Source of the DNA: Dysosmobacter sp. Marseille-Q4140 | GTDB lineage: Bacteria > Bacillota > Clostridia > Oscillospirales > Oscillospiraceae | Length of the DNA: 64,000 nucleotides | Direction: 5' to 3' | NCBI GenBank assembly: GCA_018228705.1 | Contig: CP073694.1 | Location: 1,302,001 to 1,366,000, forward strand | Notes under the pieces: model-generated | Database searches by the model: none | What the model was told of the DNA's origin: nothing | Seen by the model: only the letters and a program-made list of their open reading frames with translations | Part shown: positions 15,633 through 23,997 of the stretch, one piece after another | Numbering within the stretch: the stretch's first letter is position 1 | Layout of the letters: every line of letters begins with the position of its first letter | Translations under genes and position numbers: made by a program

Positions 15633-17138
15633 GACCTGTTGACAAAGTAGATCCCCCAGAGCAACGGAAGCAGGCAGTGATAGCAAAAAAGACGCCTCAC
15701 GGCGTCACACGGTCCATTTGATCATCCGCTTCAGGTTCAATGCGGTCGCTGACAAGAGGCAGTGGTCTTCCGCTGCCTCTCGTCCTCGCCGCAGGAGCCG
15801 CCCCAACCTGTGCCCCCACTTCTGTGCTGCAAAAGTCCCCTCGCTCCAGATCTGCCGCTTGCGCAAGGCCCTCTGGTACGTCGGGCTGTCCAACTCCCTC
15901 AGATCCTCCCGGATCTCTCTCCAGAAGTAGCTGCGTTCCAGGCGTTTGGCCCGTCCCTTTCCCACGCATTGCTCTTTCAAGGGACAGGCGGCGCAGTCGC
16001 TCCTGTCCGCGAAATACACCCAGTGCAGTCCGCCCACGCTGCGGTTGAGGTTCCGCAGCCGCAGCGCCTTTCCGCCGGGACAGGTATAGAGATCGTTCTC
16101 CTCATCGTAGAGAAAGGGAGACCCGGGAGCTCCGCCCAGGGCCGCCGCGGAGCGGGGCATGGGCCGGACATAAAAGCGGATGCCGTGGTCCCGCAGCACC
16201 CGGTGGAACAGCGGAAGATCGTAGGCCGCATCCGCCACGGCCGCCCGGACGGGGAGGATCTCCCGATGGATATGCTCGATCTGCCTCAGATATGGCACCG
16301 CGTCGTTCACTTCCCCGGAGGTCACCGCCACATCCAGGATGATGCCGTGATCGCAGTCCACCGTCTGATGAGACAGATAATGGGGCCCCTTTGGCTTTCC
16401 GGGACGGTTCAAGTGCCCCGACTCCGGATCCGTGCGGCTGGCCCATTTCCGGTCGTACCGAAGAGGGCTTTTGACCTGCCTGCTCCGTCCCTTCTGCCTC
16501 CGTTTCCTGCCCGTCTTTCCCGCCTGGGTCCTCCGGTCCAGTTCCTCCAGCGCTTCTTCCTCATACGCGTCCAGCCGCTCCCAATACGCCCCCGGCTTCT
16601 GCACCGCCTCCACCAGGTGCTCCGAGGCCGGGGACGCGTTTGCCTTCACGTGGGTGGAGTCCGTCGCCACCAGCCGCCCGCTTGCCAGACCTTTGCTCAC
16701 GCACTGCTCCACCACTTCCTCAAACAGCCGCCGGAACACCTTCCGGAAGGATGGTTTCCGTCTGCGAAGCTGCGAGATGGTGCTGTGATCCGGAACCCGA
16801 TCCAGCAGATCCAGTCCCAGATACCACCGCAGGGCCACATCGGTCTGGATGCGCTGCTCGATCTGCCGCTCCGACGGGATGCCGTACAGGTATCCCACCA
16901 GCAGGTACTTTACCAGCATCACCGGGTCGATGGGTGGCCGGCCGTACCGGCGGCTGTACAGCTTTTCCGTCTCACGATATAGGAAGGAAAGGTCCAGTGC
17001 CGCCTCCAATTTTCGAAGGAAGTGTTCCTGGGGCACCAGGTCCTCGATGGTCACCATGTGCAGCTTCAGTTGCATCCACCCCACCTCCGATTCCATTTTA
17101 CCATGGTTTTCGCCGGTGGGCTACTTTGTCAACAGATC
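15633..17138 (-). mobile_element. IS1182-family insertion sequence
   Basis: About 1.5 kb. Terminal inverted repeats GACCTGTTGACAAAGTAG (15633-15650) and, inverted, CTACTTTGTCAACAGATC (17121-17138) differ at one position. An 8-bp direct repeat GTTACTTT flanks both ends. One transposase gene fills the element. Confidence 0.88.
15705..17075 (-). CDS. IS1182-family transposase
   Basis: 456 residues from an ATG at 17075 with a TCGGAGGTGGGG site (an in-frame ATG at 17096 lacks one). The DUF772-type N-terminus is clear (YLLVGYLYGIPSERQIEQRI, VPDHSTISQLRRR), followed by a DDE-type catalytic core with first Asp in VATDSTHVKANAS, second in AVADAAYDLPLF, and a Glu in IWSEGTFAAQKWGH. A cysteine group (CPGGK, CAACPLKEQC) lies in the C-terminal third, as in DDE_Tnp_1_6 members. 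The frame is intact and undegraded, so the element may still be active. The gene is markedly richer in GC than the surrounding accessory DNA. Confidence 0.94.
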   Translation of the reverse strand: MQLKLHMVTIEDLVPQEHFLRKLEAALDLSFLYRETEKLYSRRYGRPPIDPVMLVKYLLVGYLYGIPSERQIEQRIQTDVALRWYLGLDLLDRVPDHSTISQLRRRKPSFRKVFRRLFEEVVEQCVSKGLASGRLVATDSTHVKANASPASEHLVEAVQKPGAYWERLDAYEEEALEELDRRTQAGKTGRKRRQKGRSRQVKSPLRYDRKWASRTDPESGHLNRPGKPKGPHYLSHQTVDCDHGIILDVAVTSGEVNDAVPYLRQIEHIHREILPVRAAVADAAYDLPLFHRVLRDHGIRFYVRPMPRSAAALGGAPGSPFLYDEENDLYTCPGGKALRLRNLNRSVGGLHWVYFADRSDCAACPLKEQCVGKGRAKRLERSYFWREIREDLRELDSPTYQRALRKRQIWSEGTFAAQKWGHRLGRLLRRGREAAEDHCLLSATALNLKRMIKWTV

Positions 17139-17146
17139 GTTACTTT
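17139..17146. repeat. Right target-site duplication GTTACTTT
   Basis: Direct copy of 15624-15631, immediately outside the right inverted repeat of the IS. Confidence 0.7.
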
Positions 17147-17166
17147 GAGACAGGATTTTCTCCGAC

Positions 17167-17212
17167 AGGGGTGCTTTTGCATTTACTTGCATAAGCACCC
17201 CTTCTTTTTTTA
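17167..17212 (+). terminator. Terminator-like hairpin right of the IS
   Basis: AGGGGTGCTTTTGCA pairs with TGCATAAGCACCCCT (one mismatch), followed by TCTTTTTTT. It is probably the terminator of whatever once preceded the IS insertion site. Confidence 0.75.
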
Positions 17213-17296
17213 CCCGTAAGTACGTCTGCCGCTGCCGCGGACCTCCGCTCTGAACTTTGGCTCACACCCAAATTTCAGAAAACGGAGGAAATTGCT

Positions 17297-17584
17297 GTGC
17301 ATTTTAATACAGATGACTACGGCTTACGAATCAGGAGTTTGCGGAAAAATCGTGGGCTCACACAGGAGCAGCTGGCAGAGAAGATGAATGTCAGCACTCC
17401 CTACATAGCAAAAATTGAAAATGGAAAACAAACCGGCCCAGTCGAACTGGCTGTAGAATTTGCAGCATTCTTTGAGGTTTCTCTGGATTATCTCCTGGTG
17501 GGAAAAGGAGATTTTGCAGAGGAACAGAAGCGCGGACTGCGGATGGCCATCGCTCTGCTGTCTGAATTGGAGGCATCCCTCTAA
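17297..17584 (+). CDS. Cro/CI-type HTH regulator
   Basis: 95 residues starting at GTG with an ACGGAGGAAA site. An XRE domain covers about residues 11-66 (RKNRGLTQEQLAEKMNVSTPYIAKIENGKQ), followed by SLDYLLVGKG, the usual end of the domain. It lacks a further effector region. Stand-alone proteins of this kind are common in clostridial mobile DNA. Its neighbours (IS, truncated DUF6809-like gene) support an accessory setting. Confidence 0.87.
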   Translation: MHFNTDDYGLRIRSLRKNRGLTQEQLAEKMNVSTPYIAKIENGKQTGPVELAVEFAAFFEVSLDYLLVGKGDFAEEQKRGLRMAIALLSELEASL

Positions 17585-17875
17585 AAACTTTCCATTTTGG
17601 GTTGGTAAACTTTCCATTCTGTTTCTGTTGGAAGAATACGCTCGGAGTTACAATCTTCGTGAGATCAAAACATCTCAGTGGACCTTGAAAAACACCGCCC
17701 CAGGCGGTCATATCCGGCAACTTGAATACGTTAGCTAACGGAGAGAGCGTTAGGCCGAGTGCGCGAAGACCACCTGTGCGGAGCATATCCGCATCAAAGG
17801 ACGGCCAAATAAGGTGCAGAGCGATACCCACTCAGGCCAAGACAGCCTTGGCAAGCTGTCCCCGCCATGACCCCG
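17585..17875. other. Gene-free stretch with a short direct repeat
   Basis: AAACTTTCCATT occurs at 17585-17596 and 17607-17618 (22-base spacing). A GTTAGCTAAC palindrome lies near 17730. No supported gene is seen; the right part abuts the truncated gene on the other strand. Confidence 0.5.
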
Positions 17876-18043
17876 TCAGCCTATTAGATTCTGGGCATCG
17901 ATAATCCGTAAAACTAACTTCCTTTCTGGTTTTTCCAATCGCTCGATGAGCTGCCGGTGACAGTCATCAATTTCCTGCTCGGTTTCCTCCATAGGCAACG
18001 GAGTGTAAAATCTGTCATACAGTAGTTTCAGCGTGTCATTCAT
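17876..18043 (-). CDS. DUF6809-like protein, C-terminally truncated
   Basis: 55 residues from an ATG at 18043 with a GGAGGCGAGG site. The sequence MNDTLKLLYDRFYTP ... ERKLVLRIIDAQNLI resembles small clostridial proteins I recall as DUF6809, which run to roughly 90 residues with a further helical part after this point. Here the frame stops two codons after NLI, at the boundary with gene-free DNA, so the gene is probably cut by a rearrangement. Function of the family is unknown. Confidence 0.6.
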   Translation of the reverse strand: MNDTLKLLYDRFYTPLPMEETEQEIDDCHRQLIERLEKPERKLVLRIIDAQNLIG

Positions 18044-18241
18044 GTGCCTCGCCTCCTTATAGCAAGACACAATAGCACAGGTTCGAGGAAATATCCACTA
18101 TTATATTTTTCAATAATTTAGTTGTCTTAGTCTTCCAAAGGTTCCGATTGATATAATCAGGCTTAATACTCTCTTGTTTTCAAAACCGTCAGCCCCTTGC
18201 CATAACCAGAAGTTACATGCCCGGAATTGCGTGTATTGTAC

Positions 18242-20242
18242 TTATAGGTTTTTTACAAAAAGAGCCCGGATCGCATTGAGAACCGCCAGAATCATGACAC
18301 CTACATCAGCAAAAACCGCCAGCCACATATTTGCAAATCCCAAAGCGACCAACACCAGGCAGAGCAGCTTGATCCCGATGGCCACCACGATGTTCTGATA
18401 CACTATGCCCAAGCACTTGCGTGAAATTTTGATCGCCTTGGCAATCTGCATGGGATCGTCATCCATCAGAACCACATCTGCAGCCTCGATAGCGGCGTCA
18501 GAACCCATGGCACCCATGGCAATACCGATATCGGCGCGGCCCAGCACGGGGGCGTCGTTGATACCGTCCCCCACAAAGGCCAGCTTTTCCTTGCCTCGCT
18601 TTCTGGCAAGTAGCTCCTCTACCTTTTCCACTTTGTCAGCTGGGAGCAACTGGCTGTACACCTGATCCACCCCCAGCTCCTCCGCTACCTGATCGGCCAC
18701 TTGCTTGGCATCCCCGGTGAGCATCACCGTTTTGTATACACCAGCGGACTTCAATGCCTGGATAGCCTGCCTGGAGGTGGGCTTTATCAAGTCGGAGATG
18801 ACAATGTGCCCGGCATATTGTCCGTCAATCGCCATGTGGATGATGGTTCCCACGCTGTGGCAACTGATGTAAGGAATACCCAGACGATCCATCAGCTTAT
18901 CATTGCCGGCCGCCACGGTGTGGTCGTTCACCACGGCGGTGACTCCGTTGCCGCTGATTTCCTGGATTTGGGATACCCTGCTGCGGTCGATTTCCTTGCC
19001 ATAGGCACGCTGCAGGCTCTTGCTGATGGGATGGCTGGAGGCTGACTCCGCCAGCGCAGCATATTCCACCAGTTTGGCGTTTTCAATTTCATTGTGGTGA
19101 ATTCCGTTGACCTCAAAGACCCCTTGGGTCAGAGTGCCGGTTTTATCAAACACCACAATGCGAGTTTGTGACAGAGATTCCAGATAGTTGGAGCCCTTTA
19201 CCAATACACCGGCCTTGCTGGCTCCGCCGATGCCGGCAAAGAAGCTCAGGGGAATACTGATGACCAGGGCGCAGGGACAGCTGGCTACCAGAAACGTGAG
19301 CGCCCGGTAGATCCAGGTCTCCCAGGCGGGAGATTGTCCCAATCCCAGCATGAGCACCAACGGCGGGAGAATGGCCAGCGCCAGGGCGGCATAGCACACA
19401 GCAGGGGTATAGATCCGAGCGAAGCGGGAGATAAAGTCCTCCGACTTGGACTTACGGGAAGAGGCATTTTCCACCAAATCTAGGATTTTAGACACGGTGG
19501 ACTCCCCAAACGCCTTGGTCGTCTGGATCTTTAACAGCCCGGTCATGTTGATGCATCCACTGATGATGGCATCTCCCGTCTGCACCTCCCGGGGCAGAGA
19601 TTCTCCGGTCAGGGCGGCGGTATTCAAAGTAGAGGCTCCTTCCACCACCGTGCCGTCGATGGGTACCTTCTCCCCAGGCTGCACCACGATGATGGAGTCG
19701 ATGTCCACCTCATCCGGATCCACCTGTTCCAGTTTGCCGTCCCGCTCTACATTGGCGTAATCGGGCCGGATGTCCATGAGGTCGCTGATGTTCCGGCGGC
19801 TCTTTCCCACAGCGTAGCTTTGGAACCACTCACCCACCTGATAAAACAGCATCACCGCGATGGATTCCAGATAGTCCCCGTTTTCATAGACCGCCAGGGC
19901 CAAGGCCCCCAGTGTGGCCACTGCCATCAGAAAGTTTTCATCAAATACCTGACCATTACGGATGCCCTTATAGGCCTTCCGCAGGATATCATAGCCAATG
20001 ACCAGGTAGTCCACTAAATAGAGAGCCAGCCGCAGCCAACGGCCTGAACTGCCCAGCGAATCAAAGACAGATGTCCCCAAAGACTGGAGGCCCAACAGCA
20101 AGACCGTTGCTGCCAGAATGCGCCAGAGCATGACCTTTTGTTTTTTTGTCATACCGCTGCTGGACTTCTGGCCAATGAGCTGCAGCACCGCCGCCAGAAG
20201 GGCTACTGCAGCCAGCAGGATATTCACGATCAGTTCCTGCAT
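18242..20242 (-). CDS. Heavy-metal P-type ATPase (Zn/Cd/Pb type)
   Basis: 666 residues. It carries the CPC transport motif (SCPCALVISIP), TGES (ALTGESLP), phosphorylated Asp in DKTGTLTQG, and GDGINDAPVLGRADIG, the last being typical of ZntA/CadA zinc and cadmium exporters. The N-terminus begins straight with membrane helices; the usual fused metal-binding HMA domain is missing and is instead encoded by the small gene 27 bases upstream. The protein would pump divalent metal out of the cell. Ribosome site AAAGGAGTATAG is clear. The HxlR gene upstream has its own terminator, so control of this pair is by another, unseen factor. Confidence 0.94.
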   Translation of the reverse strand: MQELIVNILLAAVALLAAVLQLIGQKSSSGMTKKQKVMLWRILAATVLLLGLQSLGTSVFDSLGSSGRWLRLALYLVDYLVIGYDILRKAYKGIRNGQVFDENFLMAVATLGALALAVYENGDYLESIAVMLFYQVGEWFQSYAVGKSRRNISDLMDIRPDYANVERDGKLEQVDPDEVDIDSIIVVQPGEKVPIDGTVVEGASTLNTAALTGESLPREVQTGDAIISGCINMTGLLKIQTTKAFGESTVSKILDLVENASSRKSKSEDFISRFARIYTPAVCYAALALAILPPLVLMLGLGQSPAWETWIYRALTFLVASCPCALVISIPLSFFAGIGGASKAGVLVKGSNYLESLSQTRIVVFDKTGTLTQGVFEVNGIHHNEIENAKLVEYAALAESASSHPISKSLQRAYGKEIDRSRVSQIQEISGNGVTAVVNDHTVAAGNDKLMDRLGIPYISCHSVGTIIHMAIDGQYAGHIVISDLIKPTSRQAIQALKSAGVYKTVMLTGDAKQVADQVAEELGVDQVYSQLLPADKVEKVEELLARKRGKEKLAFVGDGINDAPVLGRADIGIAMGAMGSDAAIEAADVVLMDDDPMQIAKAIKISRKCLGIVYQNIVVAIGIKLLCLVLVALGFANMWLAVFADVGVMILAVLNAIRALFVKNL

Positions 20243-20269
20243 CGTCTATACTCCTTTCTACCGGTCTCC

Positions 20270-20488
20270 TCACAGAAAGATCTCGCAGTCAGGCTCTACC
20301 TTTTTGCAGGCCTTGACCACGTCCTGCATGACGCCGGCAGGCTCATGACCCTCTTCAAACTCCACGATCATCTTCTGAGTCATAAAGTTTACGGTGGCAG
20401 TCTGAACGCCAGGAGTCTTGCGGGCAGCCTCCTCCATCAGGTTGGCACAGTTGGCGCAGTCCACTTCGATCTTGTAAGTCTTTTTCAT
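20270..20488 (-). CDS. Stand-alone HMA (heavy-metal-associated) domain protein
   Basis: 72 residues forming one ferredoxin-like HMA fold. The metal site is CANC at residues 11-14, with the second half VNFMTQKMIVEFEEGH matching the usual beta strands. It precedes and is co-transcribed with the ATPase at 18242-20242, which lacks its own HMA domain, so it probably delivers metal to that pump. Start chosen from the GAGAGGAG site. Upstream to 20641 is a promoter region without genes. Confidence 0.92.
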   Translation of the reverse strand: MKKTYKIEVDCANCANLMEEAARKTPGVQTATVNFMTQKMIVEFEEGHEPAGVMQDVVKACKKVEPDCEIFL

Positions 20489-20641
20489 CTTGAAAACTCC
20501 TCTCTGAATTCCTTGCTTTCGCTATTACGATTAAGCAAGTATTTAATTGTAGTGTCATCATAGCCGGTGAACCTCCCGCCGTCAATGTTTCAGGACGATA
20601 TCCTTCCGTTTGGGCAAATAGTGAGTGTTTTCTTAACATAT

Positions 20642-20680
20642 AAAAGGACTGGAGTCATCCATGACAACTCCAGTCCTTTT
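20642..20680. terminator. Bidirectional terminator
   Basis: 14-bp arms AAAAGGACTGGAGT (20642-20655) and ACTCCAGTCCTTTT (20667-20680). It ends the HxlR gene transcript on the minus strand. Confidence 0.85.
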
Positions 20681-20693
20681 CTTCAATCTATGG

Positions 20694-21041
20694 TTACAGT
20701 CTGTTTCGCTCTCCCCAGTCGCACATCTGGTCCAGAATGGGAATCAGAGACTTTCCACGCTCAGTGAGACTATACTCCACCTTCGGGGGAATCTGCGGAT
20801 ACTCCTCCCGGTGGACCAGCTGATCTGCCTCCAGTTCCTTCAGTGTGGAACTCAGCGTCTTGTAGGAGATCCCCCCAATATACTTTTTCATCTCGTTGAA
20901 GCGAACCACCCCAAAACACATGAGGGTATAGAGAATAGTCATTTTATATTTGCCGCTGATCAGAGATAAAGTATAGCTGAACCCGGTATCGGCCAGATTG
21001 GCAGATAAAATGCAGGTTTTATATTCCTTTAACTCGCTCAT
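20694..21041 (-). CDS. HxlR-family transcriptional regulator
   Basis: 115 residues from an ATG with an AAAGGAAAG site. The winged helix is typical of HxlR: LISGKYKMTILYTLMCFGVVRFNEMKKYIGGISYKTLSSTLKELE, then HREEYPQIPPKVEYSLTERG. HxlR proteins sense redox or electrophile stress, often through an N-terminal cysteine; here a Cys lies at KTCIL near residue 10. It is divergent from a flavoprotein gene (21185), with a palindrome between them, so it probably controls that gene and itself. A second HxlR lies at 24652-25017. Confidence 0.92.
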   Translation of the reverse strand: MSELKEYKTCILSANLADTGFSYTLSLISGKYKMTILYTLMCFGVVRFNEMKKYIGGISYKTLSSTLKELEADQLVHREEYPQIPPKVEYSLTERGKSLIPILDQMCDWGERNRL

Positions 21042-21077
21042 AAACACTTTCCTTTTCGTAAGTATTAAACCTCTACG

Positions 21078-21106
21078 CAAGTATCGCACTTTGATGTGCG
21101 TACTTG
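21078..21106. promoter_or_regulatory. HxlR operator candidate
   Basis: CAAGTATCGCAC (21078-21089) and GTGCGTACTTG (21096-21106) form a near-perfect palindrome with one extra base. The half-site CAAGTACGCA is shared with the other HxlR promoter region at 24590. Confidence 0.6.
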
Positions 21107-21184
21107 TTCTTTTTCCCATTCTTGCTATGATTGTACTATCAGCAGGTGAGAAAGTCAATTTCTCAAGGACAAGGAGGAAATTCT

Positions 21185-21730
21185 ATGAGTAAGAACATCG
21201 TAGTCATTACAGGTAGTCCCCGAAAAAATGGCAACAGCTTTGCCATGACGGATAGTTTCATCCAGGCAGCGGAGGCAAAGGGACACACCGTCACCCGCTT
21301 TGACGCAGCCATGATGAAGATCGGCGGCTGCCATGCCTGCGAGACCTGTTTCAAAACTGGGAAGGCCTGCTCCTTTGACGATGACTTCAATATCATCGCA
21401 CCGGCTATCCTGAAGGCTGATGCCATTGTCTTTACCATGCCCGTCTATTGGTACTCCATTCCCGCCCAGATCAAAGGCGTTATCGACCGGATCTATTCCC
21501 TGGTGGTGGGTGGCAAGGACATTGCCGGGAAAGAGTGCGCCCTCATCGCCTGCTGCGAGGAGGAGGATCTGTCTGTACTGGACGGTGTGCGCATCCCCAT
21601 GGAGCGAACAGCTGCCCTCAACAAGTGGAAGATGGTGGGCGAAGTGCTGATTCCCGGCGTCTTGAACGCAGGCGACATCAACAAGACGGACGGCTGCCGG
21701 CAGGCCGCAGAGCTGGTGGATAAGATCTGA
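21185..21730 (+). CDS. NAD(P)H-dependent FMN reductase / iron-sulfur flavoprotein family
   Basis: 181 residues from an ATG with an AGGAGGAAAT site. The flavodoxin-like fold opens with VVITGSPRKNGNSFAM (FMN phosphate loop) and has the VFTMPVYWYSIPAQIKGVIDR segment that contacts the flavin. Between them is a cysteine group GGCHACETCFKTGKAC, as in the flavoprotein family that includes iron-sulfur flavoproteins, although the spacing for a cluster is not certain. Probable role: flavin or disulfide/quinone reduction under stress. It is followed 14 bases later by a paralogue and is divergent from an HxlR gene. Confidence 0.9.
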   Translation: MSKNIVVITGSPRKNGNSFAMTDSFIQAAEAKGHTVTRFDAAMMKIGGCHACETCFKTGKACSFDDDFNIIAPAILKADAIVFTMPVYWYSIPAQIKGVIDRIYSLVVGGKDIAGKECALIACCEEEDLSVLDGVRIPMERTAALNKWKMVGEVLIPGVLNAGDINKTDGCRQAAELVDKI

Positions 21731-21744
21731 AAGGAAGAAAAGGA

Positions 21745-22293
21745 ATGGGCAAGCAGATCGTAATTCTCAATGGCAGTCCCCGGCGAAAAGGAAACACTTC
21801 AGCCCTGGTACGCGCCTTTACAGAGGGTGCGGAAAAGGCCGGGCATATCGTCCGGGAATTCTTTTTGAGCGATATGAATATCCACGGCTGTAAGGGCTGC
21901 TTCAGTGGACACAGTACAAAAGAATGTCCCTGTATCCAGAGAGACGACATGGATCAGATCTATCCGGCGGTGCGGGAGAGCGATGTGGTCGTATTGGCAT
22001 CGCCGCTGTATTACTGGAACCTGAGCGGCCAGCTTCGAACAGCCATGGACCGTCTTTTTGCGCTGGAGGAGAACGATGGAAATCTGCTCCGGGGACATGA
22101 CCGCTTTGGCGTGCTACTGATGGCTGCGGAAGGCCACGATTTTGAAGATGTACAGGCATACTACAGCCACCTAATGAAGCATCTTCGATGGACAGAACTT
22201 GGTCATGTTTTGGCCGGCGGAAACGCAGATGTGGGGGATATTGACGGAAAACCTGAGCTTCAGCAGGCTTATGCACTGGGACAATCCATTTGA
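21745..22293 (+). CDS. NAD(P)H-dependent flavoprotein, flavodoxin-like fold
   Basis: 182 residues. Begins IVILNGSPRRKGNTSALV, with a cysteine group GCKGCFSGHSTKECPC near residues 53-68 and the flavin-side segment LASPLYYWNLSGQLRTAMDRLFALEE. It is a paralogue of the preceding gene and belongs to the same transcript, which ends at a strong terminator. Likely a redox enzyme of the same kind; the substrate is unknown. Confidence 0.9.
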   Translation: MGKQIVILNGSPRRKGNTSALVRAFTEGAEKAGHIVREFFLSDMNIHGCKGCFSGHSTKECPCIQRDDMDQIYPAVRESDVVVLASPLYYWNLSGQLRTAMDRLFALEENDGNLLRGHDRFGVLLMAAEGHDFEDVQAYYSHLMKHLRWTELGHVLAGGNADVGDIDGKPELQQAYALGQSI

Positions 22294-22329
22294 GATTCCT
22301 GCTCTCACGAAACGGCCAAACAAAATATC

Positions 22330-22369
22330 AAAAGGAAGGCCGGAGCGGTGTTGCTCCGGCCTTCCTTTT
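22330..22369. terminator. Strong terminator
   Basis: 17-bp arms AAAAGGAAGGCCGGAGC (22330-22346) and its complement (22353-22369). It serves both the flavoprotein genes and, in reverse, the radical-SAM gene ending at 22380. Confidence 0.9.
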
Positions 22370-22379
22370 GCCTGCGACA

Positions 22380-23294
22380 TCAGGTTCTTTTTCGTTTCCC
22401 CGTATTCTCCGACCCCCTGACCTCCTCGTGGTAGAAATAGTCCACAATCACCGGGTGGCCCGGCTCCGCCAGGCCATAGGGCAGTTCGTTATCCACAAAG
22501 GGACAGCCATTTTCGATCGCCAGCTGCTCTGCTTGCTGCTCAAGGTCACGGAAATAGCTCCGATCACCCTTTTGATAGATGGCCTGATACAAGTTGATCA
22601 AGTGTGGATACTTTTCATGGATGTAGTCTAAAATCTCCTGCTTGAATCCGCCCCGCAGGTTCAGGTTCTCCAGCCAGACCAGGTCGCACTGATTCTTCAC
22701 TCGATGGAAAATGGCCTTAAAATCCGTGATACCGGGAAATACCGGCGCGATAAAGCAGGCCGTACGGATACCCGCGTCGTAGACCTGCTTCATGGCACAA
22801 AGCCGTCGCTCAATGCTCACTGCCTTGTCCATATCCCTACGAAAATCCTCATCCAGTGTATTGATGGACCAGGAGACGGTCACCTTTCCCATCTCCCGGA
22901 GCAAGTCAATATCCCGCACCACCAGGTCGGACTTGGTACAGATGAGGATCTCCGCCCCGCTGCCTTTCAGCTGCTCTAACAGCTTGCGAGTGTTTTGAAA
23001 CTGCTCCTCTTGGGGGAGATAGCCGTCGGTCACCGAGCCGATGACCACCCGCTGTCCCCGGTATATTTGAGAATTTTTGATCTCCCGCCAGTGCTTTACA
23101 TCCAGAAAGGTCCCCCAGGGCTCGGTGTGCCCGGTAAAGCGCTTCATAAAGGAGGCGTAGCAGTACTTACAGCCGTGAGTGCAGCCCACATAGGGGTTTA
23201 CGGAGTAGCCTCCTACGGGCAGATTGGATTTGGTCATGATGTTTTTTGTCTCCACATCCCGGATCAGGATATCGTTTTCCATCATTTCTGCCAT
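22380..23294 (-). CDS. Radical SAM protein, SplB/Rv2578c-like
   Basis: 304 residues. The iron-sulfur motif CTHGCKYCYA near residue 38 binds the 4Fe-4S cluster that cleaves S-adenosylmethionine. The rest forms a partial barrel with TKSDLVVRDIDLL, SINTLDEDFRRDMD and FPGITDF segments. Similar proteins are annotated as spore-photoproduct-lyase-like or generic radical SAM enzymes of unknown reaction. The start overlaps the upstream radical-SAM gene by 13 bases, so the two are translated together and may act together. An alternative start is five codons further in. Confidence 0.88.
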   Translation of the reverse strand: MAEMMENDILIRDVETKNIMTKSNLPVGGYSVNPYVGCTHGCKYCYASFMKRFTGHTEPWGTFLDVKHWREIKNSQIYRGQRVVIGSVTDGYLPQEEQFQNTRKLLEQLKGSGAEILICTKSDLVVRDIDLLREMGKVTVSWSINTLDEDFRRDMDKAVSIERRLCAMKQVYDAGIRTACFIAPVFPGITDFKAIFHRVKNQCDLVWLENLNLRGGFKQEILDYIHEKYPHLINLYQAIYQKGDRSYFRDLEQQAEQLAIENGCPFVDNELPYGLAEPGHPVIVDYFYHEEVRGSENTGKRKRT

Positions 23295-23971
23295 TTGGCT
23301 TGTTCCTCCAGTACCTTATGAAATGCGGTGGGTAATTCCTGCATCATCTGTTCCTCTCCCATAATGGGAAGCAGGTCTTCCTTCATAAAGACCGGGATAC
23401 CCAGGGTATGGGCTTGGTCGGTCAGGTTCCACACCCACTCCGGCTTGGATACAGATTTTCCTTTTCGGCGTCCAGTTTCAGTTCCGATGACCACCCACTC
23501 GATCCCTGTGAAATCCACTGGCCCGATGTCGTCAAACATGGGCTCAAAGGTGGCGTGATAATGTCCGCCGCGGATATGCTCCCGCAGTGCCGGGATCCGG
23601 TTCTTTTCCTTACAAGAGGTAACGGTCACGCCGAACCAGGCGTTATCCAGATGGGTAGAGAAATCGATTTCCTCCGGCCGCTTGGTCAGGAACAGATACT
23701 GGTGCTGGGGATTGCGCTCCATTTTGGCAAATACCTCATCCCGCCACTCTGCTCTCCAGCCGGAAAAGTCACTCATTCCAGTAAGCAGAAAAATCTGGGG
23801 GCGAGTTTTCTCCATAAGCCGCAATTTTCCGGGGAAGTACTCCGGCTTCTCAAAATCATCAATCATATGGAACCGTCGTACATTATTTCTGGCATAACAG
23901 TAGCTGCAGCCGATGGTACAGCCAATGACCAGATTCATGTTCTGAATCTGGGATTTGATGCACACCGCCAT
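23282..23971 (-). CDS. Radical SAM protein, DUF5131 (phage Gp37/Gp68)-like
   Basis: 229 residues. The cluster motif CTIGCSYCYARN lies near residue 18; PQIFLLTGMSDFSGWRAEW, YLFLTKRPEEIDF and WFGVTVTSCKEKNRIPALREH match the DUF5131/Gp37Gp68 pattern, in which a GTETG loop also occurs (VVIGTETGRRKGK). The reaction is unknown; members occur in phages and bacteria. It overlaps the next radical-SAM gene and starts 26 bases after the flavin reductase stop, so a three-gene operon is likely: flavin reductase supplying electrons, then two radical-SAM enzymes (inference). Confidence 0.87.
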   Translation of the reverse strand: MAVCIKSQIQNMNLVIGCTIGCSYCYARNNVRRFHMIDDFEKPEYFPGKLRLMEKTRPQIFLLTGMSDFSGWRAEWRDEVFAKMERNPQHQYLFLTKRPEEIDFSTHLDNAWFGVTVTSCKEKNRIPALREHIRGGHYHATFEPMFDDIGPVDFTGIEWVVIGTETGRRKGKSVSKPEWVWNLTDQAHTLGIPVFMKEDLLPIMGEEQMMQELPTAFHKVLEEQAKWQK

Positions 23972-23997
23972 TGGAATCTCCCCCAGTCATTTCTGTC

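Noticed and set aside
15762..16982. Plus-strand frame inside the insertion sequence
   Set aside because: Opposite strand of the IS1182 transposase; proline- and arginine-rich, no motif.
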